Below, piece after piece: positions 37,247 to 49,000 of a stretch of DNA of 64,000 bases. Both the position numbers and the translations under genes were made by a program. The stretch comes from GCA-2748575 sp965222725 (GTDB lineage: Bacteria; Pseudomonadota; Gammaproteobacteria; Pseudomonadales; Ketobacteraceae): NCBI GenBank assembly GCA_965222725.1, contig OZ244969.1, forward strand, positions 4,712,001 to 4,776,000, in the 5' to 3' direction. Within the stretch, counting starts at the first letter, position 1; the number at the start of each line of letters is the position of its first letter. Under the pieces are notes generated by a model, which made no database searches, was not told the origin of the DNA, and saw only the letters and a list, made by a program, of their open reading frames with translations.

Positions 37247-38641
37247 TTACGAGCTTTTTGGCTCACCTTTATCCTGCCCGGAAATGACCTCTGCCTCAGC
37301 ATGACCAGTCGGTTCTGACGCACCTGACAAAGACGTATCTTCATCAAAATCCGGCAGGTTCAGGTCTGCTTTCCGGATAGAAGGCCTCAGGAAAGCGGCG
37401 ATGACAAACAAGAGACTGATAACACCGAACACGGATATCATTAAAGCAATTCCACGGGATTCTCCAACCCCCCAAATGGGCCCGAATAACGTAGCCAGTG
37501 ACTGGCCTTCCTCCATCTGGGGCTTGAAAAAGCCATCAGCGAGAAAGCCGGCAGAAAGATAGGCCACCGGCTGAGCGGCCCGCATCATGGTATTTCTCAG
37601 ACTGAATACCCGCCCCTGAAAGGCCGGGTCGGTTTTCTTTTGCCAGAACACCTGGCTGGATACATTGGCCACGGGAGCAATAGCAAGAATGATGAAGGCA
37701 CCCGCACACAGCAGCCAGACCTGCTGGGTAATCGGCACGATCGCCAGGCCCACCGATACCAGAGCGGCGGTTACCAGAATGGCTACCATCTTTCGATCCG
37801 GCCCCTTCCAGGCCACCATGACGATGCTTCCGACCATCAAGCCGAGGCCACCAAACATCTGCACCGCACCAAGATCCGTAGCCGAGCCGATACTCAGCAC
37901 AAGCGGTGCAAACAGCGCCTGTACCGCGGACACGTTAAACCAGATCAGTGCGAACAGAAACAGGCCGCCAAGCACCCCTTCCTTGTTCTTCATATAACGG
38001 AAGGCTTCCAGTAAATCGGTCAACAGGGCTTTAAGAGTAATCTTGCCTTCGGGCCGATATTCCGGGTTGGGAATGGTGACGATAAACAGGGTAAGCAAGC
38101 CAAACAGGAAGGTCACAAGATCCACTACAAATATCAGCTTCAGGCCGATCTGATCCATCAGAATACCTGCCAGCAGCGGACTCACCAGCTGAACCAGTCC
38201 CAGCGTAAGCCCTAACGAACCGGATGCCCTGCTCAGATCATCCTTGGGCACAACCAAGGCTACCGATGCGGTAAAACCCACCTGAAGGCTGAGGTTACAC
38301 AACGATGAAAACGGCAGAATCCAGAGCAAGGACCACACCGACAGGCTGTCACTCCAGTAAAGGCCGGCAATGACCAGCGTACACAGCATGGAACCAATTT
38401 GTGAACCTATCAGGTTCAGCTTGCGGGGCCACCGATCAATCAAGGAACCAATAAAGGGGCCGGCAATCAGCGCAGGTAATGTTGCAGCAAGAAGCGTGAA
38501 GGAGTAGAAGGTGGTCTGAAGATCGCTGTCGGCATACTCTTTCAGGATCCAGATACTCACACCGAAACTTGTCAGAGAAGAACCCAGAACAGACACGGTT
38601 TGCCCGAACAGCACAAAATAAAACAAACGTAATCCAGACAT
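37247..38641 (-). CDS. MFS exporter of the NRPS locus
   Basis: A 464-residue membrane protein with about 12 helices, starting SGLRLFYFVLFGQTVSVLGSSLTSFGVSIWIL, and the cytoplasmic loop GSLIDRWPRKLNLIG between helices 2 and 3, the MFS motif A position. The sequence resembles the drug/siderophore exporter group (EntS-like, MFS_3). The last ~45 residues are hydrophilic and acidic. Neighbours suggest it exports the peptide made by the NRPS. It is divergent from the stand-alone condensation gene. Confidence 0.88.
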   Translation of the reverse strand: MSGLRLFYFVLFGQTVSVLGSSLTSFGVSIWILKEYADSDLQTTFYSFTLLAATLPALIAGPFIGSLIDRWPRKLNLIGSQIGSMLCTLVIAGLYWSDSLSVWSLLWILPFSSLCNLSLQVGFTASVALVVPKDDLSRASGSLGLTLGLVQLVSPLLAGILMDQIGLKLIFVVDLVTFLFGLLTLFIVTIPNPEYRPEGKITLKALLTDLLEAFRYMKNKEGVLGGLFLFALIWFNVSAVQALFAPLVLSIGSATDLGAVQMFGGLGLMVGSIVMVAWKGPDRKMVAILVTAALVSVGLAIVPITQQVWLLCAGAFIILAIAPVANVSSQVFWQKKTDPAFQGRVFSLRNTMMRAAQPVAYLSAGFLADGFFKPQMEEGQSLATLFGPIWGVGESRGIALMISVFGVISLLFVIAAFLRPSIRKADLNLPDFDEDTSLSGASEPTGHAEAEVISGQDKGEPKSS

Positions 38642-38670
38642 AGAAATGCTCAGGTACTCAATATTCTTCT

Positions 38671-38702
38671 TAGTATTAATTATCAGCGGAATGTTAACAT
38701 TC
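38671..38702. promoter_or_regulatory. Operator-like elements between MFS and condensation genes
   Basis: On the minus strand TGATAATTAATACTA (38685-38671) matches the 7-1-7 Fur core TGATAATNATTATCA at 11 of 14 fixed positions, and it includes GATAAT as a possible -10 for the MFS gene. Next to it, GAATGTTAACATTC (38689-38702) is a perfect 14-bp palindrome. Both lie 30-60 bp upstream of the MFS start. Regulator unknown. Confidence 0.35.
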
Positions 38703-38757
38703 TGAAGAGCGATTACCTATGGTTAATTCGCCGATTACCCCGTGTATACCCCTTCTG

Positions 38758-38786
38758 TTGCTTAAACCAGTTGACCCCCTTATACT
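38758..38786 (+). promoter_or_regulatory. Promoter of the stand-alone condensation gene
   Basis: TTGCTT (3 of 6) and TATACT (5 of 6) are separated by 17 bp. Transcription would begin near 38793, about 25 nt before the ATG at 38817. Confidence 0.5.
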
Positions 38787-38816
38787 TTTCCACCATACAT
38801 AAAAGAGCGAGCAATA

Positions 38817-40013
38817 ATGGGCTTTTATCGTAAACCTTCTCCCCTGGAAATCACCTACGCAGGACCGGACACTGAAGAGACTTCACCTTTTGTTAACCAG
38901 TTTTTTATTGAAGGTGAAGGTGAATTCCATATCAATGACTGGCAAGACGCCGTTGAACGGGTCGCCGAAGCAAACCCCGGCTCCCGGCTTCGCCTGAAAG
39001 GCTTCTGGGGCTGGAAATACTGGGACGATAAAGGGCCGGTTCCGAAAGTCTTTGAGCAAGACACAGACTGGAGCGGCAACAGCTCGGAAGGTGCACCAAT
39101 CCTTGGCAACCCGATGTCCATACGTAAAGGCCCCACCGCTGAAATCCATTTATTAAAAACATCGCCACCACGGGTTCTGTTCCGCACCCATCATTCAATT
39201 ACGGATGGCAAAGGCGCCGTTCACTGGATGCAGGAGGTATTCCGGGCACTGCGGGGCGAAACACTGCAGGGATCTGCCGGAACCTACAATGAATGGGACA
39301 TTGTTAAAGGCAAGGAGTACCCACCCCGCGAGATCACTGAAGGTCATTGTGCTCCGGTCACCCCGCCATCTGACCACCCGTCACTCAAAGGTTGTCGCTG
39401 GTGCCGGCTTACCGTGCCAGGCAAGCATACCAAGATACTCCCCAAGCTGATTATCGCCATTTCTAATATCACGCGGACTCGCCATGGAGACGACAGCAAA
39501 ATCATATTTCGTGTTCCGTCAGACTTGCGGCGTTACATGCAGGACAACCCGGATTTTTCCATGGCGAATAATACCGGCACCATTGATATGCAAATCACGC
39601 CGGAATTATCTGTAACCGATATACAGAAAAAAATCGTCCGTGCCATGCGCACCAAACAGGATCTTTCGGTATTCCCCCAGAACATGTATCTGGCTAACTG
39701 GTTGCCCATATCGTTGTTCCGGTTTCGTCCGGAACTGATCGAAAAGAAACATACCGACTGCAATTACCGAATGACCGGTATCATCAGCTTTCTGGGTGAT
39801 ATGGATATGAAGGACTTTTCTTACGAAAAATTCACCGGAAAAAGCTTTTACGGCATTCCGATTCCGTTGGAAGACCGCTCAATCACCGTAGGCTTTACGC
39901 TCAACGAAGGCAACGGGCTGGATGCCGTTGTCAACGTCCCCAAGGCACTCGCCACGCAGCCTGAGCTGGAGCAGCTCTGTGACGATATCAAAACGGAACT
40001 TGCAGCGCTCTGA
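38817..40013 (+). CDS. Stand-alone condensation-superfamily acyltransferase-like protein
   Basis: A 398-residue cytoplasmic protein with THHSITDGKGAVHWM (about residues 123-137), the HHxxxDG active-site motif of NRPS condensation domains and related acyltransferases, with a complete-size chloramphenicol-acetyltransferase-like fold (~400 residues). It lacks A and carrier domains. The only gene of the cluster read rightwards, it is convergent with the NRPS. It could load an acyl group or amine on the peptide, or release or modify the product; the sequence does not tell. No close named family member is recognised. Confidence 0.8.
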   Translation: MGFYRKPSPLEITYAGPDTEETSPFVNQFFIEGEGEFHINDWQDAVERVAEANPGSRLRLKGFWGWKYWDDKGPVPKVFEQDTDWSGNSSEGAPILGNPMSIRKGPTAEIHLLKTSPPRVLFRTHHSITDGKGAVHWMQEVFRALRGETLQGSAGTYNEWDIVKGKEYPPREITEGHCAPVTPPSDHPSLKGCRWCRLTVPGKHTKILPKLIIAISNITRTRHGDDSKIIFRVPSDLRRYMQDNPDFSMANNTGTIDMQITPELSVTDIQKKIVRAMRTKQDLSVFPQNMYLANWLPISLFRFRPELIEKKHTDCNYRMTGIISFLGDMDMKDFSYEKFTGKSFYGIPIPLEDRSITVGFTLNEGNGLDAVVNVPKALATQPELEQLCDDIKTELAAL

Positions 40014-40036
40014 GCGCCGGCAAGTTCCGTTTTTTC
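39990..40036 (+). terminator. Strong terminator overlapping the end of the condensation gene
   Basis: A 14-bp perfect stem (39990-40003 with 40020-40033; AAAACGGAACTTGC) encloses a small inner stem GCGCT/AGCGC and runs into TTTTTT. The left arm is within the last codons and the TGA stop (40011-40013) is in the loop. It also separates the gene from the convergent NRPS, ending at 40056. Confidence 0.9.
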
Positions 40037-40055
40037 TTTACGTCTCTTCATAAAA

Positions 40056-43000
40056 CTACAGCGACAACAACTCCGCCAGGCGGCTGGCAACATCCACCTC
40101 GTTCCCTTCACGCATAATGGATTCATGATCGCCGGCAGCATCGTAAAAACTGAACCGGGATCCATCGAATGCATCGGCGGCCAGCCAGCTTTCGCTCGCC
40201 TTCACCCTGTTTTTGGAGTCACTGGCTGAAAAATGGATAATCTCCGGCAACTCATTCCAGTTTACCGGGTACTCGGCACTAAATCCGAAGTTACCCAGCG
40301 ACACCTGGTAGATAGCGGATATTCGGGCAAAGGAAACATCTTCCGTTAGCAGGCCCACACCTCTCGCCATGTTATAGAGCATTTGCAGCCATTGATCCGG
40401 GTTCTTGTCTTTCAGCTCCCTGACCTGCTCCGGAAACTCCATGCCAAGAGCCGCCTGGATCATATCCACTTCATCACCAAAATACATATTCAGATGTGAA
40501 GGTGCATAGGTGTCCAGCATGACCACTTTTTCTGTGCTCACGCCCCGTTGTTTAAGCTGATCGGCTATTGCCAGCGCCAGTACGCCACCCAGGGATTGCC
40601 CAGCCAGTATAACGGAACCATCGGACTGAACACTGAGGACAGCATCAGTGTAAGCATTCACCATTTCGTTCAGACTGGCGTATACAGGCTCACTGGGATC
40701 CAGACCACGACATCTCAGGCCATAGCAATTGATCGTATCCGGTATCTGCTCAACCAGTTCGCGATAACATAAAACATCACCGCCAATCGGGTGCACAAAG
40801 AACATGTTTTGGCTGGCTGTTCCCACCTTTAACGGAACCAGCGGTGTAAAGCTTTCACCTACACCCTTCTCTTCCACTTTTTTGGCCAGCTTCTCAATTG
40901 TCTGGCTATTGAGCAAATCGATGGCCTGCAGGCTGATCCCCAGTTCCTGATCAATCCGGGCAATAATTCTTACCCCCAGCAAAGAATGCCCGCCAATCTC
41001 AAAGAAATTATCCTTAACACCAATTTCTTCCAGTTCCAGCACCGACATCCAGATTTGCTGAAGCTTCTTCTCAACCGATGTTCTTGGCGCAACAAAGGGT
41101 ACAGAGCGGTCAGCATCGGATGGATCCGGCAGCGCCTGACGATCAATTTTTCCGTTCGGGGTGAGCGGCCATTCCTGCAGCCGAACAATATGATGAGGCA
41201 CCATGTATTCCGGGAGCCTGTCTCGCAGAATCGACTTCCAGTCACTTGCATCGGCGTCCTTGTCTGCCAGCACATAAGACACCAGCACTTCCTTGCGAAC
41301 CAGCAACAAGGCATCCTCTATTGCCGGTATGGACTTCAACGCAGACTCAATTTCACTGAGTTCTATACGCAAGCCCCGCAGTTTTACCTGAAAATCCTTA
41401 CGGCCAATATATTCAAGCTCGCCATTCGGCAAATACCTGCCCAGGTCACCGGTTTTATAAAGCTTTGTATCGCAGGCAGGATGCTCGATAAAGGCTTCCT
41501 GCGTAAGTTCCGGATTATTGAGATAGCCCAGGCCAACACAGGCACCTGCAATACAGATCTCGCCCACCACACCCGGCGGACACAGCTGGTGATTACTGTT
41601 CAGCACAAATAACTGGGCATTATCAATAGCGGAGCCGATAGGCAACGGATCTCCGGGGGCGTAATCCTTGCTGACCGAATGGGCAGACACCACATCCGTA
41701 CACTCTGTTGGCCCATAACTGTTAACCAGCACAGTGTCCGATGCTTTATACCAAGCTGCCAGCGAGGACATTCTGATCGGTTCGCCTCCTAACCAGACAT
41801 ACCGTAATGAACTTAGAGCGGCGGAATCACCACAATGCTCAACGATCGGATAGAACGCACTGGGCGCGCAGTTTAATAGAGTGACTCCGTGCTGCTGTAT
41901 CAGGTTTGCAAACAAAGTGGGATCGTATTCATTTCCTTCCGGCAGAACAACTGCTCCGCCGGAAAGCAAGGGTGCAAAAAAGTTCTTTTGCGTGAGGTCA
42001 AACCCGAAAGCACTGACAATCAGGCACTTATCCTCTGCACCCAGACCGTTACGGCCGATGTACCACTGCTGCAGATTCAACTCACCCTTGTGGGTAACCA
42101 GCGCCCCTTTGGGGAAACCGGTGGAACCGGATGTATAGATCACATAAATTGGATCATCGTGACTCACAACAACGGCCGGATTCGCGGCGCTCTCGCTGCT
42201 TAACTGTGACTGCGACGCATCCATGACCAGAGTTAGCCCCTGATAATCCGTAAAACGTTCAGCCAGGCACTGTTGGGTAATCAGCGCTCGTGCATTGGAA
42301 TTATCCAGAATGTAACTGATCCGGTCTTTAGGGTAGCTCGCCTCTATGGGTATATACGCGCAACCGGCTTTAAGTACTGCCCAGAGCGAAACCAGCATTT
42401 CAGCGGAACGGTCCATACAGATAGCAATAAAATCCGATGGCTGAACGCCCTGATTGATAAGCCAGTGGGCAACACGGTTTGATTGCTCATTCAGCTCTTT
42501 ATAGGTCAGTTGGCTGCTACCACAAACGATTGCCAGGGCATCGGGTGCCTGGTTTACCTGATCAACAAACAGCGATACAACGTTCGCCTCAGGATCCAGA
42601 ACATTCGCATGCTCATTCCATGAGACATAAGAATCCCTTTCTTCAGGCAGAAGCAACTGAAAATCCTTGACTGTCTCCACTTCTGCGCCACTCAGCTGAT
42701 CAGACAGCATTTCCATGCGCGGCAGAAAATCCAGTGGCGTAAATACCGCCCCGTCATACCAAAGCTCCAGACTGAAATGGTCTTCAAACTCCTTGATAAA
42801 GACCTGAACAGTATCCTCCACGTGGGACGACTGCATGTTAAGCCGGGCCTTGGCATCACCAAAAGGAATGGCTCTAAGGAAATGAAAATAGTTGTACTGG
42901 AAGCCAATACGGGCGCCGAGCAGTTCGTTCTGGAACTGCAGCGACATATTGGTTCGGCCCCTAAGTTTTTTACGGTACTGTTTCTGCTGGGTATAGAAGT

Positions 43001-46000
43001 CTTCCGGGGTGGCATCATCAGAAAACAGTGCACGTTCATAATGATATGGCACCTGTTGATAATAAACCCCCAGTGCATCTTCGTGCCCTGCATCGCGCCC
43101 CGCGGATATTTCGTATATAACGAAATCTTTTTCTGCCCGGCAATAGGAATTCAGCAGAACCGTTGTCAGGTACCGGAAATACACAGAGGCATGCATACGA
43201 TGCTTTCTGCAATACTTCTTCACCTGCTTGCTTTTCTCTTCTGACAGGGCATGCCTGATCACATGATATTCATTGTCAGCATTCGCCTGAGGCGGCTTGG
43301 AAAAATCAAGCGGCTCCACATCTTCAAGCTCATACCGCCAGAATTTCATATTCTCCGGGAGATCAATGGTATCCGCGTTCTGGGTAATAAACTCCGGATA
43401 GCGATCCTCGAAATCAGGCATCGGTTTGCCGTCTTCCAGGGCAAGATAGGCATCCAGCACTTTGTTCATGGCAGCAATACCGGTGACCCCATCAAAAACG
43501 ATATGATGAGCCCGGGTGGCAAAGTAGGTACGCTCGCCGGGTAAGGTCAGCAACCGGAATTCCAGCAGTGGATCGCTGAAAATATCGTAGGGCTGATACA
43601 CCCATTCTTCCAGCCAGGCATCGATTCTTGCCTGATCCGGGTCTTCATCGCCATCAAAGGCTTCTGCACTGGATACGAACTCAACTGACAAATCATTGCG
43701 GGACCGGATTGCCTGGTAGGCAAATCGCGATCCCGGCAACTCACTGAACTTGAACTCGGTGTTGAACACGATGAAATGCCTTTTGACGTGCAGCATGGCC
43801 TTGAGCAACAGATCCTGATCCACCGACCGGTTAATCTCAAAACAACAACCCACAGAATACTGTAGCGTGTCCGGTTTCATCTGAAGGTGCAGCAGGAATG
43901 CTTCCTGGGTACTGTTTAGTGGCAGCACCCGTTCATAGGTTCCACCACCAAAGGAAGGCTGCGCGCACAGCTCCGCCTGCGTGTAAAGCTCATAGGTACC
44001 AATCCGGTGATCCGGGTCGGCAACTATTGCGGCAGCAAGCCGCTTGAATTGCTCGCAAAGCCGGGCAATGGTGGACTCTTTATACAGGTCCGTATTGTAT
44101 TCTAGAGTACCCTGCATTTCCTGATTGCTCAGGTTAAGGGTTAGCAATGTGTCAAACTTGGCGCTAACGCCCTCTCCCTGCATTTGCTCCACTTCCAGGC
44201 CACCAAAAGACGAAGCTAGCTCGGCTGCCGGCAGTTCCTGCTTTTCATTGACCAGTAGCTGGAAGGCAGACTGCACCAGAGGTGTATAGGACAGGTTGCG
44301 CTCCAAAGGCAAACGCTCCAGCAGCATTTCAATGGGCAGATCGGCATTTTCAAATCCGTCGAGCACCAGCTGTCTTGCTCTCTCCAGCGCTTCCCGCGCT
44401 GAGGGATTGCCGGAAAAATCCGCACGCAGAATCATGCTGTTAATAAAGAAGCCGATGAGCGGTTCCAGCTCTGGGGTATGGCGGCCTGCGGTCGGAATAC
44501 CGATACACAGGTCGTCCTGGCCGTTATAGCGGGAAAGCAGCATGCTCCAGATGGAAAAGGTGAACATAAAGGGTGTAATCCCCAGTTCACGACAAAAACT
44601 CTGCATATCCTGCACAAAGCCAGCGTCAAACCGGAAACTGTAGTTCTTACCGTTGGTGGTCTGAACCTCGGGCCTTGGCATGTCTGGCGGGAAAGTGGAA
44701 AGCTTCGGTGGATTCTTTAATTGGGCGTCCCAGTAGTCCAGCTGACTTTCGAGCACATCGCCCTGCAAATGACGACGTTGCCAAACGGCAAAATCCGCAT
44801 ACTGAAGATCCAGCGGCTGGAGGGGCGATGGCAGTTTGTTGGCGAACACGTAGTAAAGGGTGGTCAGTTCACGAAGCAGAATAGCTACAGAAAAACCATC
44901 CGAAATAATGTGATGCATACACAAGGTAAGCACAGACTCGGAAACACCATCAACCTCGCCCAACTGAATCAGTTGCGCCCGTAACAACGGGCCTTTGGTT
45001 AAATCAAAACCGGTGCTACGGTCTTCAGCCACTCTTTCCAGCACACGTTGTTCTTTATCTTCCCGGTCGGAATAGTCAACCACCTCGACCAGCGATGGCA
45101 TTGCAGCGAGAACTTTCTGCTTGGGCTCGCCATCTGCCCCCATGTAAAACACCGTACGCAGCGAATCATGACGATTACTTAGCTCAACAAAAGCGGCCTT
45201 GATTGCAGTCAGATTCAAATCGCCTTTCAGGCGCACGGCCGCGGGCATATTGTTGGCTACGGAGCCAGGGTTCATTTGCTCAAAAAACCACAGCCGCTGC
45301 TGCCCCAGAGACAAGGGGATATCCTCGGTCAAACCACAGGGCTTTATGGGCGGTCGCTGATCGGTTTTAGCGCTCAATGACTGCAGCAGTTTTGCCACAG
45401 AAGCCACCGTGGGCTCTCCCAGCAAGTCCCGCATTTGCACATCAACGTTCAGATCACGGCGGATGCGCGATGCAATCTGTGTGGCTAACAGGGAATGGCC
45501 ACCCAGATCGTAGAAGTCATCATCAACACCCACTTCATCAACCTTGAGTACCTGAGACCAGATAGCCGCAACGGCGGCTTCAATATCATCACGGGGCGCA
45601 ACATAGGGTACCCTGCGCTGATTCTGATCGGGCTCCGGAAGCGCATTGCGATCCACCTTGCCGTTGGGGGTCAGTGGCCATTGTTCCAGGCACACCAAAA
45701 ACCCGGGCACCATGTAATCTGGCAGGTAACCCGCCAGAGTTTCGCGCCAACCCTGGGGAGGTTCTTTATGATCACCCACAATGTAGGCCACCAGTTGCTC
45801 ATCAACAACCATTACCAGGCCGTCTTTCACTCCGGGCAACTGGGTCAGCGCAAATTCAATCTCCCCCAGCTCAATCCGCAAGCCGCGCAATTTGACCTGA
45901 AAATCTTTACGGCCGATATACTCTATGTTGCCATCCGGCAAATAGCGCCCCAGATCGCCGGTACGGTAAAGCTTTCCTGTTGCCACCTCATGGTCTGTGA

Positions 46001-49000
46001 ATGCAGCCTGAGTAAGATCGTCTTTGCCAAGATAGCCCTTGCCGACACAGGCGCCGGCAATACAGATTTCACCTATCAGCCCGGGGGGACAAAGCTGGTC
46101 ATTATCATTAATGATATAGAGGCTGGTGTTATCAATACCGGCACCAATGGGCAGCGGATCACCCTCTTCCTGATCCTTCGGCACACTGTAGGCAGCCACC
46201 ACATCCGTGCATTCCGTGGGCCCGTAGCTGTTCACCAGTATCGTATCGCAGGATTGATACCACGCATTCAGGCCTTCCATACGGATCGGTTCACCGCCCA
46301 GCCACACATGGCGCAAACTGGCAAGCGGCGCAAATTCGTCTCCGCAGGATTCAACAATGGGATAAAAGGCACTCGGCGCACAGTTCAACAGCGTAATCGA
46401 TTCCTGCTGAATCATGCCACTGAAGGCAGCCGGGTCGTAGCCTTCAACATCAGGAATAACCACTGCGCCGCCCACCAACAGCGGTGCAAAAAAGTTCTTT
46501 TGCGTAAGGTCAAAACCAAACGCACTGATAATCAACAGCCGGTCGTCCGCAGCAAGGTTGTTCCTGTTGATATACCAGGTCTGCAGATTCACTTCCCCGC
46601 CATGGGTTACCAGGGCACCCTTGGGCTGCCCGGTGGAACCAGAGGTATAAATGACGTAGATAAGGTCGTCACTGGTCAGCGGTACATTCAGATTGGCATC
46701 AGACTGAACCGCGAGTTCAGCATCTGCCTTATCCAGCAGCAACGTATCAATAGCCAGCTCACTGAACCGCTCCTCCAGACAGGATTCCGTCAACATGACT
46801 TGCGCACCGGAATCCTCAAGCATGTACCGGACTCTTTCCTGAGGGTAGCCTGCTTCAATCGGTATGTAGCAAGCGCCAGATTTTAACACGCCCCATATAG
46901 CCTCTAGCATAGCCACTGAGCGATCCATGCAAACAGCAACAAAGTCGCCCCGCCCCACCTGCCTTGAATGCAGCCAGTTAGCCAGCTGGTTGGCTTTGGC
47001 ATTTAATGCCTTATAGCTCAGAGTGGCTTTGCCACATTGAACAGCCATGGCATCCGGTGACTCAAGCACCTGAGCTTCGAACCATTCCACAACCGTTGCA
47101 GGTTGTGGTGCCGGCGCACTATGAGCGTTCCAGGTTTTATAATCCTGCTTTTCTTGTTCAAGCAGCAAATCAAAATCACGGACCCGGGATACATCGCCAC
47201 CACTCAGCTGATCAGACAGCCATTCCATTCGGGGCAGAAAATCCAACGGGATAAACACCCGCCCGTCCATCCACAGTTCCAGGTTGAAGGTGTTATCAAA
47301 TTCCTTGATAAACACCTGCACCGTATTCTCTACATGAGAGGACTGAACATCCGGCGTGGCAGCCAGATCACCAAAAGGTACATCCTGAATAAAATTAAAA
47401 TAGTTGTACTGAAAGCCAATGCGACCATGACCGGCTATCTGATCCTGCAATGCCAGGGAAACATCCGTGTAACCACGTATCTTTTTGCGGTAGGTCTTCT
47501 GGTGCTTGTAGAAATCTTCGGGCGATGCCTCCATGCGGAACAGCGCCTTTTCATAATGATAAGGCACTTGCTGGTAGTAAACGCCCAGCGCATCTTCGTG
47601 ACCGGAACTGCGGCCAGACTGAATCTCATAAACCACAAAATCGTTTTCGGCCCGGCAATACACATCCAGCATAACAGCCGCCAGATAGCGGAAATAAATT
47701 GATGGATGTATTTTTTGCTTGCGGCAATACTGTTTTATCGCTTTGGTCTTGGTTTCACTCAAGCCATGATAAAGCACCTGATATTGCGGATCATGGGCAA
47801 ACAGCGGCGGCTTGCTAAAATCAAGCGGCTCTACACTGGCCAATTCCTTTTGCCAAAAGGCTTCTGCCTCCGGCTTGTCCATCTTGTCGTTGTGTTGGGT
47901 AATATATTCCGGGTATCTGTCCGTATAACCGGGCACAGCCTCACCGGCTTCAAGTGCCAGATACACCTCCAGGGTTTTATCCAGCAACGATCTGCCTGCA
48001 ATACCATCCAGTGCAATGTGATGGCCCCTGAACAGATAAAAATAATGATCATCTGCGGCTTTCAACAATTTGAAGGCAATCAGCGGGTCATTCATCACGT
48101 CGTAGGAGCGGTACACCCACTCTTCATATTTTGGCTTCAGAAATGCCTGGCGATCTTCTACCGCCATGGTGCACTCCGGGCTCACATCCTCCACATCCAT
48201 CATTACCGGGATGGACCTTCGCACACACTGGTAGGCCATGTCCGCCCCGGGAAGATCACAAAGCCGGAACTCGGTTCTGAGCGCAACAAACTGATCAGAC
48301 ACTATCTGCAAGGCCTGGCGGAACAGGGATTCGTTCACAGGCCGGCGTATTTCATAGGAATAGCCAACGGAATACTGCAACGTATCCGGGTTGATTTGCA
48401 GATTCCAGAGGAACGCCTGCTGCGTGGTCGTCAAAGGCATGACCCGTTCATAATCGTTGCCATCAAGCTTCAGTGCCGAAAACAGTTCCGCATCCGAATA
48501 GAACGGATAGTGGTTAACCGAATGGCCGGCGTCTTCCATAACCCGTGACGCCAGATCCATATATTGCTGCACGATCTTTTCAATCGTAGCGTCGTTATAC
48601 AGATCTGTGTTGTATTCCAGGGCGCCCAGCAGATAGTCATCGCCTTGATTCAGGGTCAGCAGCATATCAAACTTGGCCGTTACTCCTTCTGTTTCCACGA
48701 CGTCAATATCAAGTCCGGCAATCTTGCCTGACAGATCAGCAGCATCTCCAACGGGCTGGTCTACCAACAGCTGGAACGCGACCTGCACCAGGGGTGTATA
48801 CGCCGGGTTACGCTCCAGAGACAATCGTTCAACAATGGTCTCAACCGGCACATCGCCATTGGCGAAGCCATCGAGCACCACATTTCTGACACGTTCAAGA
48901 TGTTCTTTGACAGAAGGGTTGCCCGTAAAATCCACACGCAACACCATGCTGTTGATAAAGAACCCGATAATATTGTCCAGCTCTGGCTGCGGCCGGCCTG

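Noticed and set aside
45495..46886. 463-residue rightward reading frame opposite the NRPS
   Set aside because: It mirrors A-domain coding sequence, has no own domain, and similar antisense frames recur at the same place in the other modules.
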